23,528 nucleotides of DNA, taken from Sedimentisphaerales bacterium (GTDB taxonomy: Bacteria; Planctomycetota; Phycisphaerae; Sedimentisphaerales; SG8-4). This document shows, piece after piece, positions 15,648 through 22,491 of the stretch. Position numbers and translations under genes: made by a program. Below the pieces are notes generated by a model. It was not told the origin of the DNA. It searched no databases and saw nothing but the letters and a program-made list of their open reading frames with translations. The DNA lies in the NCBI GenBank assembly GCA_016932895.1, contig JAFGCA010000731.1, positions 1-23,528 on the forward strand, written 5' to 3'. The first letter of the stretch is position 1. Every line of letters starts with the position of its first letter.

Positions 15648-15677
15648 ATACTACGGGAAACGACTCCGTCCTGTCAA
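15648..15677 (-). promoter_or_regulatory. Promoter of the GH106-like gene with adjacent palindrome
   Basis: TTGACA (15677-15672) and TAGTAT (15653-15648) are 18 bases apart, giving a leader of about 40 bases that includes an AGAAGGA ribosome site. Directly upstream of the -35, ACGCCC AAAC GGGCGT (15681-15696) is a perfect 6-bp inverted repeat that might bind a regulator. Confidence 0.6.
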
Positions 15678-15696
15678 CGAACGCCCAAACGGGCGT

Positions 15697-16059
15697 CGCC
15701 GAACTATTTCGGGGCCAAGCGTCGCCGACGGAGCCTCCCCCGCCCTGCCAAAACAGCACGGCGCCGTGACAACCCGCGGTTCTGGGCCACTCTTGAATCG
15801 ACACCAGGCAAAGACCAGAAACGCCGCCCCTGACGCCTGGCATTTTTTCGCTTCACGCCGGTACGTCATTTTGATTCGAGAGGCGGCGAGAGTGCCGGAC
15901 GGCCGGTGAGAGGTGCTGGCGTTGAGTTCCTTGTCGTGATGTTATGGCGGCTGCTGCGTACAGGAGCAGTGCGTCTGAAGTTAACGGGGGAATGTCAGCG
16001 CAGCGTCGATGCGTGCGAACGCCAGACGATCATAGTCTTTCAGTACAGCAATTGCGTAC
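15697..16059. other. Gene-poor stretch, nothing recognised
   Basis: Short ORFs on both strands here have no ribosome sites and no family resemblance. CCAGGC (15804-15809) and GCCTGG (15835-15840) followed by CATTTTTT could form a weak hairpin with T-run, but no plus-strand gene precedes it. No RNA gene is recognised. Confidence 0.4.
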
Positions 16060-16073
16060 GGAGGTATGCTCGC

Positions 16074-16317
16074 ATGGAACGCAAAACGACATTGATTGGA
16101 CTTTGGGTCTTGCTGATGCTGGCCGGTTGCGACAGAGTCGTGATCGTTACCGACCCCCTACCGGGCGAAGGGCCCGATACGTTCCGTTGGCGTTGCGTCG
16201 GTCCTGCTCGTCATGGGCTTGGCGGAAGGCCTCAGTTTGGCCTCGGTCTTCGTCCGGGCTGGTAACGGCCCGCCATTCCCGGCTGTCCCCCCGAAACGCA
16301 ACATGAATTCGGAATAG
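16074..16317 (+). pseudogene. Small lipoprotein gene, probably frameshifted
   Basis: A GGAGG ribosome site (16060-16064) precedes ATG 16074 by nine bases. The product starts MERKTTLIGLWVLLMLAGC, an almost ideal lipoprotein signal with lipobox LAGC. In the starting frame the ORF ends at 16265 (63 aa), but its second half has low GC at third positions and loses protein character. From about 16170 a different plus-strand frame has high third-position GC, reads SVGVASVLLVMGLAEGL and ends at TAG 16315-16317. A one-base indel near the GGGCCCG at about 16172 would join them. It may be a real broken gene or an assembly error. No homologue is recognised. Confidence 0.45.
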
Positions 16318-16485
16318 GCACAGCCGCATCGGGCCAAACCAGCGCGACTCACGGACCGAAACCTTTCCTGTCAGGCCTTGGAGTCATACTCTTCTTTGCG
16401 GCTCAAGCCCGGATTTTCTGTCTGCCTTCAGAGACAGCGCCCATGCATGCTGCGCCATCCGTGACTTCCACCCGCGCTCGAACCG

Positions 16486-17307
16486 CTACCGAGTGTGGCA
16501 TCCCCTGATGATGAAGCCCCCCGATTTCTCTTCGCGCTCCAGGTCCAGTATCCCGCGCGCCTCGGCCTCCTCCAAAAGCTGGCTGAACGACTGGAAACCG
16601 TAGTATGACTCACTAAAGCCGGGCTTGCGGCGTTTCAGGGTCTGTTTGATCATCGAACCCCAGATCTTGCCTCCCTCGCCGCGCTCTTCCACTAACGCCT
16701 CGTAGGTCTCGACGGTCAGATCCCAGGCCTGCTGCTTCTTATCCGCAGGGGGCTTGCTGCGTTCGGCGGCCGAGCCCCGTGCCGACTTGCGGCCTGTGTC
16801 TTTCACGCCATTCTTCTTGCGGGCCGGCTTACGACGCACGAGATCATCGTAATAGATGAATTCATCGCAATTCGCCATCAGCAGCTCCGATGTGGAGTTC
16901 TCGACGCCGACGCCGATCACGATTTTATTGTTCTCTCGCAGCTTGCTGACCAGCGGCGAGAAATCGGAGTCGCCGCTGATGACGACGAACGTGTCCACGT
17001 GCGCTTTGGTGTAGCACAAATCGAGTGCGTCGACCACCATGCGAATATCGGCCGAGTTTTTGCCCGACTGACGCACGTGCGGGATCTCGATCAGCTCGAA
17101 CGACGCTTCGTGCATGGCCGACTTGAATTCCTTGTACCGGTCCCAGTCGCAATACGCCTTCTTGACCACAATATTGCCCTTGAGCAGGAGCCGCTCGGTC
17201 ACTTTGGCGATGTCAAACTGGGCGTAGTTGGCGTCGCGCACGCCCAGTGCGATATTCTCGAAATCGCAGAAAAGGGCCATGTTCTTCGTCTCAGCCTGAT
17301 ATGCCAT
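16486..17307 (-). CDS. NYN-domain protein with C-terminal OST-HTH/LOTUS-like domain
   Basis: A 273-aa protein. Residues 10-155 form an NYN (PIN-like) nuclease fold: ALFCDFENI with D15, SADIRMVVDAL with D87 and D93, and ISGDSDFSPLV with D113 and D115. This is the LabA-type layout. A basic, serine/lysine-rich linker (about 158-192) follows. Residues 195-268 (AWDLTVETYEAL, KIWGSMIKQTLKRRKPGF, SFSQLLEEAEARG) match the OST-HTH/LOTUS helix-turn-helix, an RNA-binding module often paired with NYN. ATG 17307 is preceded by AGGAAAGGG; a GTG at 17361 is rejected. Probable role: RNA binding and cleavage in the cytosol. Confidence 0.88.
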   Translation of the reverse strand: MAYQAETKNMALFCDFENIALGVRDANYAQFDIAKVTERLLLKGNIVVKKAYCDWDRYKEFKSAMHEASFELIEIPHVRQSGKNSADIRMVVDALDLCYTKAHVDTFVVISGDSDFSPLVSKLRENNKIVIGVGVENSTSELLMANCDEFIYYDDLVRRKPARKKNGVKDTGRKSARGSAAERSKPPADKKQQAWDLTVETYEALVEERGEGGKIWGSMIKQTLKRRKPGFSESYYGFQSFSQLLEEAEARGILDLEREEKSGGFIIRGCHTR

Positions 17308-17435
17308 GCCCTGATCCCTTTCCTCATTTGACACGTCCGACATGGAGTTTATATACGCCACTTATGCATGTACGCTCTGCATAGTACCACAATAGGTAGC
17401 CGAGTCTCAACCTCTCTGGTCGTTGATTCGGCGGT

Positions 17436-17451
17436 CATTCTTGTAAGAATG
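17436..17451. repeat. 16-bp palindrome
   Basis: CATTCTT and AAGAATG are perfect 7-bp arms separated by GT. It lies about 130 bp upstream of the NYN/LOTUS start and may be an operator. Confidence 0.45.
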
Positions 17452-17493
17452 GAAATGAGGAACGGTAGATCATGGCCGGCGGAGCGGATGTGG

Positions 17494-17537
17494 AAACGGC
17501 TCCAAGGCGGCATTTTGGTGCCGGATTGGAGCCGTTT
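17494..17537. repeat. Long two-part hairpin
   Basis: AAACGGCTCCAA (17494-17505) and TTGGAGCCGTTT (17526-17537) are perfect 12-bp arms. Inside them CGGCA and TGCCG form a further 5-bp stem with loop TTTTGG. No T-run follows on the minus strand, so it is a structured element and not a classic terminator. Confidence 0.7.
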
Positions 17538-17585
17538 GGCTGCGAAACGCGTCCGGGCGGGGAGCAGTTGTGAGTCTTGAGTGTT

Positions 17586-17634
17586 GAGTTGTGAAGTAGC
17601 GAACGCAAAACTCAAAACGAATAATTCACAACTC
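17586..17634. repeat. 10-bp inverted repeat directly after the citrate-synthase-like gene
   Basis: GAGTTGTGAA and TTCACAACTC pair perfectly around a 29-base, A-rich loop. It begins two bases after the stop codon of the gene at 17636-19033. The flank repeats TTGAGT-type words (TTGAGTGTTGAGT). It could protect or end the transcript. Confidence 0.5.
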
Positions 17635-17635
17635 C

Positions 17636-19033
17636 CTACGCGCCGGCTTTGTACTTGGCCCAGTAGTCGGGGAAGAACTCCTTGGCCTTGGCCTCGAGTT
17701 CCTGGTCGCTGATGGCGGTCAGGCGGCCTTCCACGTCGTACTGGTCGATGACCCAGCGGGCCAGGCGATGGACCTTGATCTTGTTGATGCGCTCCTCGTC
17801 CTTGAGTCCGAAGAACTCGTTGACCCAGTGGGCCACGCCGTCGGCGCCGCTCTTGTCGGTGATGGCGACGCGGGGCGGCCTGCCAAGCAGCGTCTCGGTG
17901 TCGAAGATGTTGTAGATGCGCTCGTCCTGGCGGAGTCCGCCGGCGTGGATGCCGGCCCGCGTGGTGTTGAAGGCCCGCCCGGCGAACGGATAGTTGTCGG
18001 GAATCGGCAGGCCGATGGATCGCATGTAGTCGGCCAGCTCGGTGATCGCCAGCGTGTCGATCCCGCAGAGGTCGCCCTTGAGCGCGATGTACTCGAAGAT
18101 CGCGCCTTCGAGCGGCGGGTTGCCGGTTCGCTCGCCGAAGCCGAACAGGGTCGTATTGACGGCGTCGCAGCCATAGAGCCAGGCGGTTCCGCCGTTGACG
18201 TGGACTTTATGGAAGTCATTGTGCCCGTGCCATTCGAGGCGGTCGCCGGGGACGCCGCACTCGCGGTTGAGCTTGTAGATCAGCTTCGGGATGCTGCGGG
18301 GCAGCTCGGCGCCGGGATAGCTGACGCCAAAGCCCATCGTGTCGCACAGGCGAATTTTGACCTTGAGTTCGTCGGGCACCTGCGCGCTCATCTCCATGAG
18401 CTTGTCTACGAAGGGCAGGACGAAGCCCTCGATGTCGGCGCGAGTGACGTCTTCGAGGTGGCAGCGCGGCCGCACGCCCGCCTCGAACGCGGCGTCCACG
18501 ACCTCGCAGTACGAGTCGATGCACTGCTGGCGGCTGCGGAACTTGAGCTTGTGGAACACGTGGTAGTCCGAGCAGCTCGTGAGCATGCCGGTCTCCTGGA
18601 GGCCCGCCTCTTTGACCAGGCGGAAGTCTCCCTTGACCGCGCGGATCCAGCCGGTGCACTCGGGATACTTGTGTCCCAGGGCGCGGCATTTGTCCAGTGT
18701 GTCGCGGTCGTTCTTGGTGTAGAGGAAGAACTCGGTCTGCCGGATGACGCCGTTGGGTCCGCTCAGGCGCGACAGGAGATCGTAAATGCGCACCATCTGG
18801 TCGATGGTGTACGGCGGGCGGGCCTGCTGCCCGTCGCGGAACGTCGTATCGGTGATGATGATGTCCCGGTCCTTGACCGCTGCGACGTCGAACTCCACCG
18901 GCGCGCCGTCGATCATCTCAACGACCGGGCTTTCCAGCCGGATCAGCGGGGGCAAGTCGTGCCGGTAGATCTCCTCGATCAGGTTCGGCCGGGTCGCATC
19001 GACCAGTGGATGCTTTTTTTTGGTACTAGCCAT
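17636..19033 (-). CDS. DRE-TIM metallolyase, Re-citrate synthase-like (isopropylmalate/homocitrate synthase family)
   Basis: A 465-aa enzyme of the HMGL-like family that condenses an acyl thioester with a 2-keto acid. The signature ITDTTFRDGQQARPPYT (60-76) has catalytic R66 and metal ligand D67; the second metal motif WHGHND is near residue 265. PNGVIRQTEFFLYTKNDRD and KYPECTGWIRA are, as I recall, characteristic of the Re-type citrate synthase group from anaerobes, which makes citrate from oxaloacetate and acetyl-CoA with opposite stereochemistry to the common enzyme. ATG 19033 has AAAGGA eight bases upstream; the longer ORF start at 19117 is rejected. An acyl carrier protein gene lies 120 bases upstream. 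Other family activities remain possible. Confidence 0.75.
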   Translation of the reverse strand: MASTKKKHPLVDATRPNLIEEIYRHDLPPLIRLESPVVEMIDGAPVEFDVAAVKDRDIIITDTTFRDGQQARPPYTIDQMVRIYDLLSRLSGPNGVIRQTEFFLYTKNDRDTLDKCRALGHKYPECTGWIRAVKGDFRLVKEAGLQETGMLTSCSDYHVFHKLKFRSRQQCIDSYCEVVDAAFEAGVRPRCHLEDVTRADIEGFVLPFVDKLMEMSAQVPDELKVKIRLCDTMGFGVSYPGAELPRSIPKLIYKLNRECGVPGDRLEWHGHNDFHKVHVNGGTAWLYGCDAVNTTLFGFGERTGNPPLEGAIFEYIALKGDLCGIDTLAITELADYMRSIGLPIPDNYPFAGRAFNTTRAGIHAGGLRQDERIYNIFDTETLLGRPPRVAITDKSGADGVAHWVNEFFGLKDEERINKIKVHRLARWVIDQYDVEGRLTAISDQELEAKAKEFFPDYWAKYKAGA

Positions 19034-19153
19034 GGTATATCCTTTCACACCAGATTCGTTGCAGGGGCGATGTCGGACGGCAGAGCCGCACGGTTGCGCT
19101 CGCTCCGCATCGTCCATCCGAAATCGCCAGTCGGGTGGTTCGCGTCGCCGGGA

Positions 19154-19414
19154 TTACTCTTCGACTTCGACGCCCTGTTCCTTGCACACGTTGGTGATGA
19201 ACTCGACGGCGCTGCCGACGGTCTCGACCGACAGGGCGGCGTCCTCGTCCATCTCGATGCCGAATTCTTCCTCGAACATCGCGACCAGCTCGATCGATTG
19301 TACGCTCTCGGCGCCGAGGTCGGCGGTGAAATTGTGTTCCGGACGAATCGAGGCCGGATCGATTTTCAATACGCGTGCGGTTACCGCGTTGACACGTTCT
19401 GCGACTGTTGCCAT
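19154..19414 (-). CDS. acpP: Acyl carrier protein
   Basis: An 86-aa carrier protein. The four-helix pattern is clear: VAERVNAVTARVLKIDP, the loop TADLGAESVQSIELV and FEEEFGIEMDEDAA. The phosphopantetheine serine is S37, but its motif is ESV instead of the usual DSL, so the partner synthase may be specialised. GGGAGG lies eight bases before ATG 19414. It sits 23 bases after the GlmU-like stop codon and upstream of the Re-citrate-synthase-like gene. No fatty-acid synthesis genes are adjacent, so it may serve this cluster. Confidence 0.92.
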   Translation of the reverse strand: MATVAERVNAVTARVLKIDPASIRPEHNFTADLGAESVQSIELVAMFEEEFGIEMDEDAALSVETVGSAVEFITNVCKEQGVEVEE

Positions 19415-19437
19415 CAATGATACCTCCCGTTCTTACA

Positions 19438-20718
19438 TTATTTCATCATGGCCCTGCGGCCTTTTTTGATCGCCTCTTTTCGGGGCGAAGCGGTCATCTC
19501 GAAAATCACGTCCCACATGGCCTGCTCGGCCTCGGTCCAGTTCCCGCCCCGGCGGCCGGTCGCCTTCTCGGCGGTCTGGTACAGGCTGCGCCGCCCGAAT
19601 CCCTTGGTGACGTTGCCCTCGATGAACCAGGAAAACGACGGGATGAACTTCGGCAGCGGTTTGCCCGTGGCCATGATGATCGCCATGGCGCCCACGTAGG
19701 AACCCGTGTTGAACAACGTGCCGATCGAGGTCTTGGTATGGTCGCCGATGAGCGAGCCGACCTTTGTCGAGCCGGTATCGATCGAGCTTTTTCCGTCCAG
19801 CATGACCGAGACGTTGGAGTAATCGTTCTTCAGATCGCTGTTGGTCGTCAGCGCGCCGAGGTTGACCCACTGGCCGACGTAGCTGTGGCCGATGAACCCG
19901 TCGTGGTACTTGTTGGAGAAGCCGTGGATGATGGACTCTTCCAACTCGCCTCCGATCCGGCAGAACGGCCCGATGGAGTTGCCCTCGCGGCACTTGGCGC
20001 CGAGCAGGATGGAGTTCTTGCCGATGTAGCAGGGGCCCTCGATGCGGCTGAAGGGATGAATCTCGGCGCCTTCGTCGATGTAGACGGGCCCGTGCTCGGC
20101 GTCGATCACGACCATCGGATGGATCGTGACTCCCGGGGCGACGTAGACGTCCTTCTTGCTGCCGCGGATCGCCATGGGTTCCTCGATGGTCCCTTCGATA
20201 CCGCTTCTGCCCAGGGCAGCGAAGTCGGTCGTGAGTTGTTCGGGGTTGGCCAGGACCAGGTCCCAGGTATAGTCCCATGTCGGGAGCTTGCAGGGCACGT
20301 TCGGCAGGGCGGCCTTGGCCGAGGCCAGGAACGCCTCGAGATCGCTGCCGTCGAGCTTGGCCGCATCGGCGCTGCTGACGCGGGCGTAGAGGATTTCTCC
20401 CCCTGCGTCCAGACCCACCTGGCTCGCTCCTTCGGCGCCGGCGTCGAAACCCTCGGCCTTGAGGCGGGCGTCGGCGATCAGCAGGTCCGCCCCGGCCAGC
20501 GCCGCCGCGTCGTTGACCGGCCGATCCGTCTGGGCCCGGTACACCTCGGCCATGTAGTCGGGTAGAAAATAGGCAACCTCACCCGGGTCCGTTTTCGCCT
20601 CCCATTTCTCCTGCAGCGAGGTGATGCCGCAACGAAGCTCCCACAACGGCCGGTTCAGGATCAGCGGGAAGAAATGACGTCGGTTCTCGGTGGGTCTGTC
20701 AATCAGGATCAATCTCAT
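19438..20718 (-). CDS. Alternate GlmU-like sugar nucleotidyltransferase/acetyltransferase
   Basis: A 426-aa protein. The N-terminus MRLILIDRPTENRRHFFPLILNRPLWELRCGITSLQEKWE is the typical start of the alternate GlmU-related family found in Bacteroidetes and relatives (PF13562/TIGR03991 type). From about residue 190 there is a left-handed beta-helix of hexapeptide repeats (VYVAPGVTIHPMVVID, IEGPCYIGKNSILLGAKC, FIGHSYVGQWVNLGALTT). It would handle sugar-1-phosphate activation and/or acetyl transfer for cell-envelope precursors. ATG 20718 follows GGAAAGGC; a TTG at 20733 is rejected. It is first of the series with acpP and the citrate-synthase-like gene. Confidence 0.85.
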   Translation of the reverse strand: MRLILIDRPTENRRHFFPLILNRPLWELRCGITSLQEKWEAKTDPGEVAYFLPDYMAEVYRAQTDRPVNDAAALAGADLLIADARLKAEGFDAGAEGASQVGLDAGGEILYARVSSADAAKLDGSDLEAFLASAKAALPNVPCKLPTWDYTWDLVLANPEQLTTDFAALGRSGIEGTIEEPMAIRGSKKDVYVAPGVTIHPMVVIDAEHGPVYIDEGAEIHPFSRIEGPCYIGKNSILLGAKCREGNSIGPFCRIGGELEESIIHGFSNKYHDGFIGHSYVGQWVNLGALTTNSDLKNDYSNVSVMLDGKSSIDTGSTKVGSLIGDHTKTSIGTLFNTGSYVGAMAIIMATGKPLPKFIPSFSWFIEGNVTKGFGRRSLYQTAEKATGRRGGNWTEAEQAMWDVIFEMTASPRKEAIKKGRRAMMK

Positions 20719-21123
20719 GAATCGCCTTTCCAAATGTTCTCACGTCCGAGTTCGCGGCAAGTGCCGGTAACTACAGTTCCATGCCGGGTTTACATCGCTG
20801 TAAAGGCCGGCGCCTTCGTGGCCTCGCCGCGGTCGCACGCCCCGAAAACGGTGACGAGTGGCCCCTGGAGGCCCTTTGCAAGCTGCGCTTGCCGCTGCCT
20901 TCCGACCAGGCACACAGAGAAAGCCTGCACCCGGATAGGGCGGTCGGTGGAAACCCCGCCCGGTGCAGGATTCCAGATTCTACGAAGCGACCGGCCGCGG
21001 GTCAACTCTAAAACAGGGGCTCATCGGCAGGGGGGTGCGCGAATTTGCGTTGACGCCGGACCGCTGCGAACGGTACATCCATAGGGACATGAAACCGGAG
21101 TTTCGAAGCTAAGGAGTTTGCCC
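20719..21123. other. 405-bp divergent intergenic region with several hairpins
   Basis: No gene is supported between the minus-strand GlmU-like gene and the plus-strand FAD gene. It carries a hairpin at 20783-20811 (GCCGG plus TTTACA stem, loop TCGC), a three-tier stem-loop at 20864-20910 and a two-tier stem-loop at 20924-20969. Possible -35 TTGACG (21050-21055) and TACATC (21074-21079) boxes, 18 bases apart, could serve the FAD gene. No known riboswitch or RNA family is recognised. Confidence 0.55.
20864..20969. ncRNA. Candidate structured RNA (two consecutive complex hairpins)
   Basis: The first hairpin pairs CCTGG/CCAGG, AGGC/GCCT and GCAAGC/GCTTGC (loop TGC). The second pairs CCTGCACC/GGTGCAGG and GGGCGG/CCGCCC with a six-base bulge and a 12-base loop. 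Strand is undetermined. It could be a leader of either flanking gene or a standalone RNA. Confidence 0.35.
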
Positions 21124-22491
21124 ATGAGCAAGCGTATGAACCGGCGTGATTGCCTTCGAATGCTCGGCCTCTCGAGCTTGACGGCGGGGCTGGGCACGGT
21201 CCGGCCCCGGCCCTGTCCGGCGCAGAGCGTCGGCGAGTCCAGCGGGTTCCAGAGCTCCGTCATCGCCAGCGGCACGAGGCAGGCCGGCGGCGCCCCTGCG
21301 ACGCTGATCGACGGCAAGGTGATTCAGCCGCGGCGCGAGCTGCCGGTGCTGGACGAAACGGACGTGCTGGTGGTCGGGGGCGGTCCGGCCGGTGTGGTCG
21401 CGGCCATCGCCGCCAAACGCGCCGGCGCCAAGGTCACGCTGGTCGAACGCTACGGACACTTCGGCGGCCTCTGGACCGGCGGCCTCGTCCTGCTGGTGAT
21501 CGGCCATATCGTCAAGGGCGGTAAGCAGGTCTGCCAGGGAATCGGCGAGGAGATCATGCGCCGCCTTGACAAGCTCGACGGCGGCATCATCAACCGCCGG
21601 CCCGGCGTCAACCCGACCGCCGACGCCGAAGCAGTCAAGTACGTCATGGTCGAGATGATCGAGGAAGCGGGCGTCAAGGTCTTCCTGCACTGCTGGGGCG
21701 TCGACGCCGTCGTGGCCGGCCGCACCGTTCGGGGCGTGGTGTTCGAAAGCAAATCGGGACGGCAGGCGGTCCTGGCCCGGACGGTTATCGACGCGACCGG
21801 GGACGGGGACATCTTCGCGGCCGCCGGCGCCGAGTTCGAGCACCGCTCGCACAACGTCGGGCTCGTCTCGCGCATCGGGAAACTGGACCGGGTCGATAGA
21901 GACAAAGCGGCCGGCGCGCCGAAGCCGAAGCGCCTCGGGTCGCCGACGCCGGTCAGCGGTGTCAACTGGGTCAACATGCGCGGGCCCGAGGTCGACGGTC
22001 TCGATATCGCCACGCTCACGCGCATGGAGATGAACCACCGCAAGTTCATCTGGAACCACATGCAGAAGACGCGGCAGGCGCCGGGCTACGAGAACGTCTA
22101 TCTCGTCGAGACCGCGCCGCAGTTGGGCGTGCGGATCACGCGCGTTCTTCACGGCCTCAAGACGATCACGCTGGCCGATCTCAAGGCCGGCACGAAGTTC
22201 GCCGACGTCGTCGGCGTGGGCGGCTCGGACAACGGCAGCCACGGCCCGTGGCAAATTCCCTACGGCAGCCTCGTGCCGGCCGAGGTCGATAACGTCCTGG
22301 CGGCGGGGCGCTGCGTCAGCGCCGAAATCCGCATGGCCGATTTAGTGCGTCTGATTCCGAACTGTTTCGTGACCGGTCACGCCGCCGGAGTGGCCGCGGC
22401 CGTGGCCGTGCAAAACCGATGCCGGCCGCGCGACGTCGATGTTGCAAAGGTCCAGAAGATCCTCAGGCAGCAGGAGGCCTATCTCGGTTGA
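21124..22491 (+). CDS. Tat-exported FAD-dependent oxidoreductase
   Basis: A 455-aa flavoprotein of the FAD_oxidored type. A twin-arginine signal (MNRRDCLRMLGLSSLTAGL, residues 5-23) indicates export of a folded, cofactor-loaded protein. The FAD dinucleotide fold is DVLVVGGGPAGVVAAIAAKRAGAKVTLVE (80-108), with GGGPAG at 85-90. A TVIDATGDGD motif and a C-terminal VDNVLAAGRCVSAE strand close the FAD site. The substrate is unknown; family members in these bacteria are often near sugar-degradation genes. AAGGAG lies seven bases before ATG 21124. Its stop overlaps the next gene (TTGA), so the two are coupled. Confidence 0.88.
   Translation: MSKRMNRRDCLRMLGLSSLTAGLGTVRPRPCPAQSVGESSGFQSSVIASGTRQAGGAPATLIDGKVIQPRRELPVLDETDVLVVGGGPAGVVAAIAAKRAGAKVTLVERYGHFGGLWTGGLVLLVIGHIVKGGKQVCQGIGEEIMRRLDKLDGGIINRRPGVNPTADAEAVKYVMVEMIEEAGVKVFLHCWGVDAVVAGRTVRGVVFESKSGRQAVLARTVIDATGDGDIFAAAGAEFEHRSHNVGLVSRIGKLDRVDRDKAAGAPKPKRLGSPTPVSGVNWVNMRGPEVDGLDIATLTRMEMNHRKFIWNHMQKTRQAPGYENVYLVETAPQLGVRITRVLHGLKTITLADLKAGTKFADVVGVGGSDNGSHGPWQIPYGSLVPAEVDNVLAAGRCVSAEIRMADLVRLIPNCFVTGHAAGVAAAVAVQNRCRPRDVDVAKVQKILRQQEAYLG

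Larger units (their letters stand above)
17308..17635. other. 328-bp intergenic region with three inverted repeats
   Basis: No gene is supported here. It is the 3' flank of the citrate-synthase-like gene and the 5' flank of the NYN/LOTUS gene, both on the minus strand. It holds the palindrome at 17436-17451, the long hairpin at 17494-17537 and the repeat at 17586-17634, listed separately. Confidence 0.6.

Noticed and set aside
15804..15848. Rho-independent terminator
   Set aside because: The stem is only six bases with a 25-base loop and no plus-strand gene lies upstream.
17768..20565. Plus-strand ORFs of 550 and 385 aa
   Set aside because: They are shadows of the citrate-synthase-like, ACP and GlmU-like genes in a GC-rich genome.
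20864..20969. SRP RNA or RNase P RNA
   Set aside because: A GGAAGGCAGC-like word (minus strand) and an ACAGAGA word (plus strand) recall these RNAs, but the conserved symmetric-loop bases and the order of core motifs do not match.
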